Positions 1 through 8,883 of a DNA stretch of 40,186 nt are shown here, piece after piece. Numbering within the stretch: the stretch's first letter is position 1; each line of letters starts with the position of its first letter. This DNA is from Opitutaceae bacterium (GTDB taxonomy: Bacteria; Verrucomicrobiota; Verrucomicrobiia; Opitutales; Opitutaceae). The stretch lies in contig JABIRI010000337.1 in NCBI GenBank assembly GCA_018667915.1, forward strand, positions 1 through 40,186, in the 5' to 3' direction. Made by a program: the position numbers and the translations under genes. The notes under the pieces were generated by a model. The model searched no databases. It had not been told where the DNA came from and saw only the letters and a program-made list of their open reading frames with translations.

Positions 1-3000
1 ACGCTCCTCACCGTTGTCCTTCTGATCGTCTGCCTCTTCGGCGTGCTCGCCGCGCTGCGCGTGCCGGTGCAGATGATCCCCGACCTCGAGATCCGCACCA
101 TCAGCGTTGTCACGTCTTGGCCCGGCGCCACGCCGCAGGATGTCGAAAAGGAAATCCTGATCGAGCAGGAGGAATACCTCCGCAGCATCCCTAATCTTCA
201 GCGCATCGTTTCGAGTGCCTCCACCGGCCGGGCCGAAATCGAACTCGAGTTTCCCTTCGGCACCGAAATCAACGATGCCCTCGTGCGCGTAAACAATGCG
301 CTCAGTCAGGTCCCCGCCTATCCTGAAAACGTCGACGAGCCCCGCCTCCTCACCAGTTCATTTTCCAACAACGCCTTCCTTCACTTCGGCATATCGCCCC
401 TCGAGGGCAATCCACGCCAGTTGGACATGACTCTCATGCGCGACTACGTGGATGACTACGTGCGCACGCGTCTGGAGCGCGCCCCAGGCGTTTCCCAAGT
501 CAACCTGAGTGGCGGAGCCGAACGGCAAATCCAGATCATGATTGATCCGGAGAAACTCGCCTCCCGCGGACTCACTCTCACCCAAATCCGCAACGCTATC
601 CGCGAACGCAATCGCGACCGTTCCGGCGGCGACATTGATACCGGAAAACGCCGCTACCTCATCCGCACCATCTCGCGTTTCGACTCTCCCGAAGAACTCG
701 GCCAACTCATCGTCGCGCAGCGCGGCGATACCCAGATCCGCCTCCAGGACGTCGCCGAGGTCCGACTCCATCATGCCGAGGTGCGCGGCGATCGGCGATT
801 CGCCGGCGTGCCCATCCTACTCGCGTCCATCCAACGCGAAACCGGCGCCAATGTGATCGATGTCCGCGCCGCGGTTCTAGACGCCGTAGTCGAAGTAAAC
901 CGCGAACTCCTCGGTCCTGCCGGGATGAAGATGGAGCTCTTCAACGACGACGTGCAATACGTCGAAGCCTCGATCGCCAACGTCTGGACCAACCTCTCTC
1001 TAGGTGCCGTGCTCGCGGCGTTTGTGATGTTCCTCTTTCTGCGTTCGGTGCCGCTGACGCTGGTCGGCATTCTCGGCATTCCCATCTGCACCATCGCAGC
1101 GTTCCTCGGCCTGTTTATCGCGGAACGCACCATCAACGTGATCTCCCTCGCCGGTGTCGCGTTCGCCATCGGCATGACCGTCGACAATACCATCGTGGTG
1201 CTCGAGGCCATCGAGATCGAACGCCGCCGCGGACTCGGCCCCTTCAAGGCCGCCATCGCCGGTCTTCGTCGAGTTTGGACTGCCGTGCTCGCCTCCACCG
1301 CGACGACGGTGCTGGTGTTCGTTCCCGTGCTCTTCGTGCAGGAAGAAGCCGGCCAACTCTACTCGGACATCGCGATCGCCATCTCCGCCTCGATCGTCCT
1401 CTCGATGATCATCGCCGTGACGCTCGTGCCCGCCGCGACGGCCCGCCTGAATTTCGCCCCGCGCGCCCTCAAGGGAGCAGACCCGGCGCCAGCTCCTTTC
1501 AAACAGTCCTTCATCGCGTTGGTGCATTGGTTGGTCGCCACGGCCCGCCGCCGGACGGTCTTCATCGTCGGCACGATCGCGTTCACCGGCACCGCCCTTT
1601 TTGTGCTGACCCCTCCCGCCGAATATCTCCCGGAGGGTGAAGAGGCCAAAACCTTTGCCCGCATGATTGCCCCGCCTGGCTACAGTCTTGAGGCGATGAA
1701 AGAAGTCGCCGCCAAAGTGGAGGCAAAGTTCGTTCCGCAGGTGAATGCGGATCCCGCTGATTACGCGGCGGGCAGGACCGATGTGCCCCCCCTTAACCGT
1801 TTTCTCCTCATCGTGAACACCGGCTCGCTAACCGCCATTGTCACCACTCACGACCCCGGCGATATCGACGCACTCATGGTGGTATTGAGCGACTACTTTA
1901 AGTCCTTCCCGGGCATGCGGGCTTTCGCTGCCCGGGGCTCCATTATTTCCAGCAATGACGGAGGCACCCGGAGCGTAAACCTAGAGATCAGTGGTTCAAA
2001 TCTACCGGAGATCTACACCACCGCCCTCACCGCGTATCGCCGGGCGGAAGCGGTTTTCGAGAATCCTCAAATTGACTCCTCTCCCTCGAATCTGGTCCTA
2101 GGCCAACCTCTCGTCGAAATCCGTCCGCGTTGGGATCGCGCCGCTGAGTTTGGTTTCACCAATACCGAGTTTGGCTACGCCCTCGCCGCCTTGGCGGACG
2201 GCGCCTACGTCGACGAATTCTTCTACGAAGATAACAAAATCGATATCTACCTCTACAGCAGCGAAGTCAGCAATCGTCAGATCGGAACCTTAGGTGAGAT
2301 GTCCATCCACACCCCCCGTGGTGGCGTGCTCCCGGTGAGTGCTCTGGCCGACATTGTGGAGACCGTGGACACCGACGCCATTCGACGCGTGGACGGCCGA
2401 CGCACCGTGACGCTCAACATCATTCCGCCGCGCTCGATCGCTCTCGAAACCGCCGTCGAAATCGTGCGCAATGAAGTGGTGGGTTATATGCACGAAAACG
2501 GCGAGATCCCTCCCGCCGTGACCGCTTCACTTTCGGGCGCCAGTGACCAACTCGAGGCGACCCGCACTTCCCTCGGATCCAACTTCATCGTCTCGATCGT
2601 GCTCTGTTTTCTACTCCTCGTCGTGATCTTCACCCACTGGGGTTACCCGTTCATTATCCTGTTCACGGTGCCTCTAGGTATCGCTGGTGGCATCATTGGG
2701 CTGTGGCTCTTCAATGTATTCGGAGCGGCCCTACCGTTCATCGGATTGAAGGCGATCAGCCAACCCTTCGACATGATCACGATGTTGGGCTTCCTGATCC
2801 TGCTGGGAACCGTGGTGAATAATCCGATACTGATCGTCGAAGAAACCCTCGCCAACCTCCGCGCAGGAGCGACGAGCACCGCGGCCGCCGTGGAGGACGC
2901 ATTAGCATCACGCCTGCGCCCGATCATGATGACCACAATCACGACGGTGTGTGGTTTGGCCCCCTTGGTCCTGATCCCCGGAGCCGGCACCGAACTCTAC

Positions 3001-3117
3001 CGCGGCGTAGGCGCCATCGTGCTCTTTGGCCTGCTCTTCACCAGCCTCATCACCCTCACGTTCCTCCCCGTCCTGCTCGTAACAGTGCTCAAGTGGATCG
3101 GACCGAAGGCGGGCTGA
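1..3117 (+). CDS. RND-family efflux permease, 5' end cut by window edge
   Basis: Inner-membrane proton-driven RND pump subunit, probably working with a periplasmic adaptor and an outer-membrane channel. The reading frame is open from base 1, and the first residues (TLLTVVLLIVCLFGVL) look like the end of transmembrane helix 1 before the usual porter-domain start (VPVQMIPDLEI). About 1038 codons are visible against roughly 1020-1060 for the family, so only some 10-20 N-terminal residues are missing. Two RND halves are visible, each a large periplasmic loop followed by a helix block. The helix-4 motif reads GMTVDNTIVVLEAIE, with one Asp where HAE-1 pumps usually have two, so substrate class (hydrophobic drug or metal) is uncertain. 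The conserved helix near the C-terminus (LLGTVVNNPILIVEE) is present. No partner gene follows; an adaptor gene may lie upstream of the window. Confidence 0.93.
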   Translation, partial: TLLTVVLLIVCLFGVLAALRVPVQMIPDLEIRTISVVTSWPGATPQDVEKEILIEQEEYLRSIPNLQRIVSSASTGRAEIELEFPFGTEINDALVRVNNALSQVPAYPENVDEPRLLTSSFSNNAFLHFGISPLEGNPRQLDMTLMRDYVDDYVRTRLERAPGVSQVNLSGGAERQIQIMIDPEKLASRGLTLTQIRNAIRERNRDRSGGDIDTGKRRYLIRTISRFDSPEELGQLIVAQRGDTQIRLQDVAEVRLHHAEVRGDRRFAGVPILLASIQRETGANVIDVRAAVLDAVVEVNRELLGPAGMKMELFNDDVQYVEASIANVWTNLSLGAVLAAFVMFLFLRSVPLTLVGILGIPICTIAAFLGLFIAERTINVISLAGVAFAIGMTVDNTIVVLEAIEIERRRGLGPFKAAIAGLRRVWTAVLASTATTVLVFVPVLFVQEEAGQLYSDIAIAISASIVLSMIIAVTLVPAATARLNFAPRALKGADPAPAPFKQSFIALVHWLVATARRRTVFIVGTIAFTGTALFVLTPPAEYLPEGEEAKTFARMIAPPGYSLEAMKEVAAKVEAKFVPQVNADPADYAAGRTDVPPLNRFLLIVNTGSLTAIVTTHDPGDIDALMVVLSDYFKSFPGMRAFAARGSIISSNDGGTRSVNLEISGSNLPEIYTTALTAYRRAEAVFENPQIDSSPSNLVLGQPLVEIRPRWDRAAEFGFTNTEFGYALAALADGAYVDEFFYEDNKIDIYLYSSEVSNRQIGTLGEMSIHTPRGGVLPVSALADIVETVDTDAIRRVDGRRTVTLNIIPPRSIALETAVEIVRNEVVGYMHENGEIPPAVTASLSGASDQLEATRTSLGSNFIVSIVLCFLLLVVIFTHWGYPFIILFTVPLGIAGGIIGLWLFNVFGAALPFIGLKAISQPFDMITMLGFLILLGTVVNNPILIVEETLANLRAGATSTAAAVEDALASRLRPIMMTTITTVCGLAPLVLIPGAGTELYRGVGAIVLFGLLFTSLITLTFLPVLLVTVLKWIGPKAG

Positions 3118-3302
3118 GCGGAGTAATTGCCGCAAAAAGTCACAAAAAGAGAGCCTCGTCTGATCTAAGATCTTTCGTGCGCCTATAGGCGCCTCGAACT
3201 GGCCATGCGCAGAGTAAAATTTTTGCGCCTTTTTGCGGCCATCCAGGTGGCGCGGGCTTTCTCGCCCGCTGAAGTCTCAGCGAAAGTATAACACCCGACA
3301 TA
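3118..3302. repeat. Dispersed intergenic repeat, copy 1 (modules A then B)
   Basis: Most of the gap between the RND gene and the TPR-peptidase gene resembles a second gap at 18108-18320. Module A (3118-3242) contains a 42-base core at 3158-3199 that matches 18236-18277 at 39 of 42 positions by eye. The core includes a near-palindrome (GATCTAAGATC) and a hairpin GCGCC-TATA-GGCGC. Module B (about 3250-3302) carries GGGCTTTCTCGCCCGCTGAAG and resembles 18108-18160. The rest of the gap (3303-3394) is AT-richer and probably holds the promoter of the next operon, but I see no convincing -35/-10 pair. Confidence 0.75.
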
Positions 3303-3394
3303 CTTCTCCGCCCACAATCAACGTTCTCCCAATTTAACTCCAATATTCGCTTATTTAAGGTCGCGAAAATTCATATTCAGGCCCCTCTTACTCT

Positions 3395-6010
3395 GTGCAT
3401 TCAGCCCCGAGTCCACACGTCGCAAACTCCCCCCGAATCTCCGCCCGATTTCGAGCGCTCTGGTTTGCGGTCATGGCCATCGCCGGGGCCACATTGGTCG
3501 CGCAAGATTCGGACGCTCCTCCCTCCTCATCCGGACCTGACTTCGCCACGGCCCACGCACTCTTTCTTCAAGGGGATTTGGAGTCGGCATTAGATATGGC
3601 CCGCGAGGGAACTCGCTCCGAGAGCAACAATGAGGCTTGGTGGCGATTGGAGGGAGAGATCCTCATGCTCAGGGGCGACTACGAGAATCTTTTCGCACGC
3701 ATGACCACGGCGACCGCCGCCATCCCGAATGGCCTCTGGATTATGATGCTGCGCAAGGATGCTGCCCGCTATCATGAGGAACTCTGGCCCCAATCTTACT
3801 ACGAGGAATCTGAAATCGTGCGGGCCATCAACTACGCCGCTTACCAACGGAGTCGACCCGTCGCCGGCGATGCTGATTTTTTAGCCGCGATCAGCCAAGC
3901 AACGCTGCGAGCCGGGATAGAACCCAAGCTGGTATTGGAGAATTTTCTTAAACCAGCGCAAGAGGCCGAACCCGCTTCGCGCGATGCCTTCCTCATCGCT
4001 GGCCAACTCGCGCTCGACAAACAAGATCCCGCCTTGGCCGCCCGCACGTTCCAGAGCGGTTTGGAACGCTTCCCCGACAACCCCGGTCTGCTCGCTGGCT
4101 ACGCCGCGTCCTTCCGCGACAGCAACCCGCGCCAGATGATTGAATTGGCCAAACAGGCTCTGGCCCAAAATTTCACTCAACTCTCAGCACGCCTGCTGAT
4201 GATCGACTACCACATCAACGCGGAGGATTTTTCCGCCGCCCGTCAAGAGATCGACCTGGTTCTGCAGGTCAATCCCCGCCACGCCGACGCTCACGCTTAT
4301 CTCGCTGCCATCGCGAATTTGGAAAATGACACCGAAGCAGCTCAACGGCACCGCGAAACCGCCTTGCGGGATTGGTCCCGAAATCCCCAGGTGGACTATC
4401 TCATCGGTCTAAAGCTCTCTCAGCGCTATCGCTTCGAAGAGGGTGCGGCCGCTCAACGCAGCGCGGTCGCCCTCGATCCGAACTTCTTTTCGGCCAAAGT
4501 GCAGCTCGCTCGCGATCTCCTGCGTCTGGGCGAAGAAACGGAAGGCTGGTATTATGCCCAACTCGCCCACGAAGGCGACGGCTACAACATCGATGCCTTC
4601 AACCTCACCACCCTGCACGATCGTATCGATGATTTCACTACAGTTGATAGTAAAAACTTCCGCATTCGCATGAGCCCAGAGGAAGCGGCTATCTATGGAG
4701 ATCGTGCGCTTGCACTACTCGAGGAGGCTCGAGCCGACTTAACCGTCCGCTACGGCATCGAACTCGAAAAAGTGACTACCGTGGAAATTTATCCAAACTC
4801 TCAGGACTTTGCCGTCCGAACCTTTGGCATGCCTGGGGTGGGTGGATTTTTGGGTGTTTGTTTCGGGTCGGTGGTCACGGTCAACAGTCCGGCAACGCGG
4901 CAGGCAAATTGGGAGTCCGTGCTCTGGCATGAATTCGCCCATGTCATCACCCTGTCGATGAGCCAAAACCGCATGCCACGTTGGTTGAGCGAGGGGATCT
5001 CGGTTTACGAAGAGCTGCGCCGCAACCCTGCCTGGGGGCAGCGGATGTCCGCCGACTACCACCGCCGCATAACCACCGGTAAAACAAATCCAGTCAGTCG
5101 TATGAGCGCCGCCTTCATGGAGGCCGAGGATCCTGCCGCCACCATTTTTGCCTACTACCAATCTTACTTGGTGGTGGACTACCTCATCGGAGAATACGGC
5201 TTCGCTCCGCTCAAAGCCCTGCTGTTCGATCTCGCAGATGGTCGGGAAATCAATCTCGCCCTCGCCGAACATTTCGCCCCGCTCAACGAGCTGGATAAAA
5301 ACTTCGCCGATCACGCTTTGGCTTTGGCCGAAGCGTTTGCCCCCGAACTGGATCTGTCCCGCGACGAAGAAACCCCGGGAATGTTCGTGCAAATCCTGCC
5401 CGATATCGACCTGCCGTTTAGCGACAAGAACCTCCATGAATCGCTGGCACGGATTGGCAACATGATGGACGCCGAAAGCTGGACCAATGCCCGCGCGTTG
5501 CTTGAAATCCTAATCAACGAAGGCACTTACTTTCCGGGTCCAGAAAACCTCCACCTACTGCATGCCCAAGTCTGTCGCGAACTTGACGACGAGGCGGCGG
5601 AGAAGGCTTCCCTACTCACCATCGTCTCTCATCAAGCCGATCAGCTCTATGCCGTGATTCGCCTGCTGCAGCTCGCTGAGGCTGACGAGAACTGGGCCGA
5701 GGTCGCGCGCTGGAGTGATGCATGGCTCGCCATCGATCCGCTTGGCGCGACGCCTTGGCGGGCGCGAATGGACGCCCATCTCGCGTTGAGTAATCCAGAG
5801 GTCGCCGTCTCCGCCGGCGAGACCTTGCTCCGACTCGATCCTCCCGATCGGGCAAACATCCACTATCAACTGGCTACGGCGCTGGAGCCCTCCGATTTAA
5901 CCGCCGCTCGGCGCCACATCCTGCAAGCCTTGGAAGACGCACCTCGGTTCCGCGCCGCCTACGATTTACTGGACCGAATTCCCGCTCCCGCGGTCTCAAC
6001 CTCTCCTTGA
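3395..6010 (+). CDS. Secreted TPR protein with gluzincin (Peptidase_MA-like) metallopeptidase domain
   Basis: Predicted exported protein that combines TPR-like helical repeats with a zinc-peptidase domain. The N-terminus (residues 18-36) is a basic then hydrophobic stretch ending LVAQDS, consistent with a signal peptide. Residues about 45-400 are TPR-like repeats. The motif HEFAH (H512, E513, H516) is followed by PRWLSEGISVYEE, where E533 is the likely third zinc ligand. This is the peptidase-MA signature (HExxH plus WLxEGxAxY). The C-terminal third (about 690-860) is TPR-like again. GTG at 3395 is the first start after an in-frame stop at 3356; ATG at 3473 would truncate the signal peptide. 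The next start codon overlaps the stop by one base, so this is likely the first gene of the MoxR operon. The substrate is unknown; it could process envelope proteins or act mainly as a scaffold. Confidence 0.85.
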   Translation: MHSAPSPHVANSPRISARFRALWFAVMAIAGATLVAQDSDAPPSSSGPDFATAHALFLQGDLESALDMAREGTRSESNNEAWWRLEGEILMLRGDYENLFARMTTATAAIPNGLWIMMLRKDAARYHEELWPQSYYEESEIVRAINYAAYQRSRPVAGDADFLAAISQATLRAGIEPKLVLENFLKPAQEAEPASRDAFLIAGQLALDKQDPALAARTFQSGLERFPDNPGLLAGYAASFRDSNPRQMIELAKQALAQNFTQLSARLLMIDYHINAEDFSAARQEIDLVLQVNPRHADAHAYLAAIANLENDTEAAQRHRETALRDWSRNPQVDYLIGLKLSQRYRFEEGAAAQRSAVALDPNFFSAKVQLARDLLRLGEETEGWYYAQLAHEGDGYNIDAFNLTTLHDRIDDFTTVDSKNFRIRMSPEEAAIYGDRALALLEEARADLTVRYGIELEKVTTVEIYPNSQDFAVRTFGMPGVGGFLGVCFGSVVTVNSPATRQANWESVLWHEFAHVITLSMSQNRMPRWLSEGISVYEELRRNPAWGQRMSADYHRRITTGKTNPVSRMSAAFMEAEDPAATIFAYYQSYLVVDYLIGEYGFAPLKALLFDLADGREINLALAEHFAPLNELDKNFADHALALAEAFAPELDLSRDEETPGMFVQILPDIDLPFSDKNLHESLARIGNMMDAESWTNARALLEILINEGTYFPGPENLHLLHAQVCRELDDEAAEKASLLTIVSHQADQLYAVIRLLQLAEADENWAEVARWSDAWLAIDPLGATPWRARMDAHLALSNPEVAVSAGETLLRLDPPDRANIHYQLATALEPSDLTAARRHILQALEDAPRFRAAYDLLDRIPAPAVSTSP

Positions 6011-6873
6011 TGATTTTCCACCGGTCAGCTCCACCTTCGACATCCCGCCGCAACCGATGGCTGCTATGGGGACTGATCGTCGCCCTCGCCGGAGCCGCGG
6101 TGAGCCTGGCTCAACGCTCCAGACGGGGACGCGGTGAACCACCTAGACCGGTCCCCCAATGGTCCGTCGATCCCAACTTCGAACACGACGTCTTCTCCTT
6201 CGCCCGCCTCCGTTACGAAAGCTGGGATCGAGGTGGTTGGGGCGGCTGGGGGAGCCGCCGGGGTCGAGGCCGTTGGTCAGTCGACGCTCCTGAAGCAGAT
6301 CTAAATCTGATGTATCGGCTGCAACAGATGACCAGCCTCAAGGTAAACCCCGAAGTCACCTATATCGATATCACACCCGAGGAGCTTCGCCACTATCCGT
6401 TCGTCTATATGGTCGAACCCGGCAGTCTCTATTTCACGGACGATCAGGTCGGCGCCCTGCGGGACTATTTGCTCAATGGCGGATTCCTCATGGTCGATGA
6501 TTTTTGGGGTGACGAAGATTGGCAAAATTTTCGTCACGAAATCGAACGCGTTTTCCCGGATCATCCCTTGGTTGAGCTCGAAGTGGATCATCCCATTTTT
6601 CACGCCGTCTTCGATCTGGACGAGAAACCTCAGATGCCGGGCATCGGCAACTATTTCCAAACGGGCGAAACCTCGGAACGCGGCGCCGGCCCGGTGCACT
6701 ATTGGGCAATTTTCGACGACAAGGGCCGCATGATGACCATCATCTGCCACAATACCGATCTTGGTGACGGCTGGGAGCAAGAGGGTGCCGACCCCACCTA
6801 TTTCCACCGGTTTTCCGAGAAGATGGCCTACCCGATGGCGATCAATATTATCTACTACGCGATGACGCACTGA
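6010..6873 (+). CDS. DUF4159 domain-containing exported protein
   Basis: Protein of 287 residues with a basic N-terminus, one hydrophobic helix (about 18-34, LLWGLIVALAGAAVSLAQ) acting as signal peptide or anchor, then an Arg/Gly-rich linker and a DUF4159 domain (about 60-285). Typical stretches are FSFARLRYESWDR, the YPFVYMVEPG block, and LLNGGFLMVDDFWGD, which resembles a glutamine-amidotransferase-like fold. DUF4159 has no firm biochemical function but is a regular partner of MoxR/DUF58/vWA genes in Planctomycetes and Verrucomicrobia. I chose ATG 6010, which overlaps the previous TGA by one base (TGATG); a TTG at 6007 is less likely. The gap to the MoxR gene is 33 bases and very pyrimidine-rich. 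Confidence 0.85.
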   Translation: MIFHRSAPPSTSRRNRWLLWGLIVALAGAAVSLAQRSRRGRGEPPRPVPQWSVDPNFEHDVFSFARLRYESWDRGGWGGWGSRRGRGRWSVDAPEADLNLMYRLQQMTSLKVNPEVTYIDITPEELRHYPFVYMVEPGSLYFTDDQVGALRDYLLNGGFLMVDDFWGDEDWQNFRHEIERVFPDHPLVELEVDHPIFHAVFDLDEKPQMPGIGNYFQTGETSERGAGPVHYWAIFDDKGRMMTIICHNTDLGDGWEQEGADPTYFHRFSEKMAYPMAINIIYYAMTH

Positions 6874-6906
6874 GTTTATTTCACCTCCCTCCCCTTTACC
6901 CTGACT

Positions 6907-7920
6907 ATGAGCGAAGAATCTCCTCCCCCCGAACTCCCCCTCACCGATGATGCGGCTTTTACCGCCCTCGAAAAAGGTCGCGAACGCGTGACCCAAGAAC
7001 TCGCCAAAGTCGTAGTGGGACAAAAGGACGTCATTGAACAAATCCTGATCGCCCTGCTTGCCGGTGGCCACTGCCTGCTTACCGGCGCACCCGGCCTGGC
7101 GAAGACCCTGTTGGTAAAATCTGTGGCTGAGACATTCGCACTTAAATTTCAGCGAATCCAATTCACCCCGGACCTGATGCCCGCCGACATCACCGGCACG
7201 GAAATTCTCACCGAAACGACTGAGGGACGGAAACTGACCTTTGTCCCCGGTCCGGTTTTTACCAATCTTCTCCTCGCCGACGAAACCAATCGCACACCGC
7301 CCAAAACTCAAGCCGCGCTGTTGGAGGCCATGCAGGAGCATCAGGTCACCGCCGGTGGAGTGCGTCACGTTTTAGAAGAACCCTTTTTCGTGCTCGCCAC
7401 CCAGAACCCCATCGAGATGGAAGGCACCTACCCGCTGCCTGAAGCCCAACTCGATCGGTTTCTCTTCAATGTGAAAATCGATTACCTCTCCGAAGAGGAC
7501 GAGGTGAACGTGGTCACCCGCACCACCGCGCGCGCCCCGACGCAAATCGAGCCCGTCTTCGATGCCGCCGAAGCCTTGGCCTTCCAAAAACTCACCCAAC
7601 AGGTTCCCGTCGCCGAGGACCTCGTGCGTTTTGCCGTGCAGCTCACTGCCGCCTCCCGTCCCGGTCAGTCCGGCACGCCTGACTTCATCAACCAATGGCT
7701 CAACTGGGGCGCCGGCACCCGCGCCGCCCAAGCCTTGATCATCGGAGCCAAGGCACGCGTCCTCTGGCAGGGCCGCAGTCACGTGACCGAAAACGACATC
7801 AAGGCCCTCGCCGCTCCCGTGCTCCGGCACCGTCTCCTGCTCAACTATCGGGCCGAAGCGGAAGGCATTGATGCCGATGCCGTAGTCAAACGGCTCCTCG
7901 AAACCGTGCGCTTGTCCTAA
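6907..7920 (+). CDS. MoxR-family AAA+ ATPase
   Basis: Cytoplasmic AAA+ ATPase of 337 residues, the normal size for MoxR proteins. Visible motifs are Walker A GAPGLAKT (G60-T67), Walker B LLLADETNR (D125, E126), the MoxR-typical PPKTQAALLEAMQE, the sensor-1 region ATQNPIEMEGTYPLPEAQ (N167), and the LDRFLF block. MoxR ATPases act as chaperones that help assemble or activate vWA/MIDAS proteins, and three vWA-type genes follow directly, so those are the likely clients. ATG 6907 is preceded by a polypyrimidine tract rather than a Shine-Dalgarno sequence. The C-terminal lid (about 250-337) is helical and complete. Confidence 0.95.
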   Translation: MSEESPPPELPLTDDAAFTALEKGRERVTQELAKVVVGQKDVIEQILIALLAGGHCLLTGAPGLAKTLLVKSVAETFALKFQRIQFTPDLMPADITGTEILTETTEGRKLTFVPGPVFTNLLLADETNRTPPKTQAALLEAMQEHQVTAGGVRHVLEEPFFVLATQNPIEMEGTYPLPEAQLDRFLFNVKIDYLSEEDEVNVVTRTTARAPTQIEPVFDAAEALAFQKLTQQVPVAEDLVRFAVQLTAASRPGQSGTPDFINQWLNWGAGTRAAQALIIGAKARVLWQGRSHVTENDIKALAAPVLRHRLLLNYRAEAEGIDADAVVKRLLETVRLS

Positions 7921-7950
7921 ACACGAACACCCCCGACCGGAATCCCTGAC

Positions 7951-8883
7951 ATGTCCGACCCACCGCCGATCGCCGCCGATCCCACCGCCTTGTTGGCGGT
8001 GGATGATTTGGAACTGCGCACCAAGGTGGTGATGGAAGGCGTCCGCTCCGGCTTGCACCGCAGTCCGTTTTCCGGATTTTCTGCCGAGTTCACCGAATAC
8101 CGGCAATACACTCCCGGGGATGACCTGCGCTATCTCGATTGGCGCGCCTACGCCCGCAGCGACCGCTATTACCTCAAGAAATACGAGGACGAAACCAACC
8201 TACGCGCCCTGGTGATCCTCGATGTCAGCCGCTCGATGAGTTTCGGATCGGGCGAGCATCCAAAAATTGAATACGCCCGCACGCTGGCCGCCACCCTCGC
8301 TCGTTTCCTGCACGAACAACGGGATGTGGTGGGGGCCGCCCTCTTCGATGAGCGGGTGGAGCGGGTGGTCCCACCGCGTTGGCGCCCGGGGCATCTTCAG
8401 CACATCTATGCAACCCTCACTCGCGAGCCTTCCGGCCGGGATACCGCGCTAGGACCCGCCTTGACCGAAGTCGCCCGACTCTGTCGCAAACGCACCCTTT
8501 TGCTGCTGATTTCCGATTTCCTTTCTCCGGTTGAAACGTGGGCCAAGGAACTCGGGGAGCTGACCGCGGCGCGACACGACGTGCGTGCACTGCAGGTGCT
8601 GGATCCCGCCGAGGTGGACCTTAACTTTGGCCGCGCCGCGATTTGGCAGGATCTCGAGGATGGTGCGACCCACTATGTCGATCCCGCGCAGGCGCGCGCC
8701 GGCTATCAGTCCCGGATTCAGGCCCATCTTGAAGCGGTAAAAAATACCTTCGATCACCACGGCGCTCTCCACCATTTCACTACCACCGATCAGCCCATGG
8801 CTGACTCGTTGGTTCAGTTTCTCCAAGCGCGACGAGGACAGGTTTCCTCCCCCGCCACGACAGACGGGAAGGTGCCGGCGTGA
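7951..8883 (+). CDS. DUF58 domain protein with intact vWA MIDAS
   Basis: Soluble DUF58 protein of 310 residues that commonly follows a moxR-type gene. The DUF58 signature is clear at residues 43-80 (EFTEYRQYTPGDDLRYLDWR). It is followed by a vWA fold with a complete metal-ion-dependent adhesion site: DVSRS (D91, S93, S95), T165 in GRDTALG, and D189 in LLLISDF. MoxR-DUF58 pairs are thought to couple ATPase action to metal-dependent protein binding. It lies 30 bases after the MoxR gene and overlaps the next gene by four bases (GTGA), which suggests translational coupling. No signal peptide or membrane helix is visible. Confidence 0.92.
   Translation: MSDPPPIAADPTALLAVDDLELRTKVVMEGVRSGLHRSPFSGFSAEFTEYRQYTPGDDLRYLDWRAYARSDRYYLKKYEDETNLRALVILDVSRSMSFGSGEHPKIEYARTLAATLARFLHEQRDVVGAALFDERVERVVPPRWRPGHLQHIYATLTREPSGRDTALGPALTEVARLCRKRTLLLLISDFLSPVETWAKELGELTAARHDVRALQVLDPAEVDLNFGRAAIWQDLEDGATHYVDPAQARAGYQSRIQAHLEAVKNTFDHHGALHHFTTTDQPMADSLVQFLQARRGQVSSPATTDGKVPA

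Noticed and set aside
3140-3343. Small minus-strand ORF in repeat copy 1 sharing RRTKDLRS with an ORF at 18068-18322
   Set aside because: The shared peptide comes from shared repeat DNA. Differences between the copies change amino acids, and neither ORF has a credible start region.
6301-7368. Long minus-strand ORF (355 codons) opposite the DUF4159 and MoxR genes
   Set aside because: It mirrors two well-supported genes, has no recognisable domain, and its composition follows from high-GC codon bias on the other strand.
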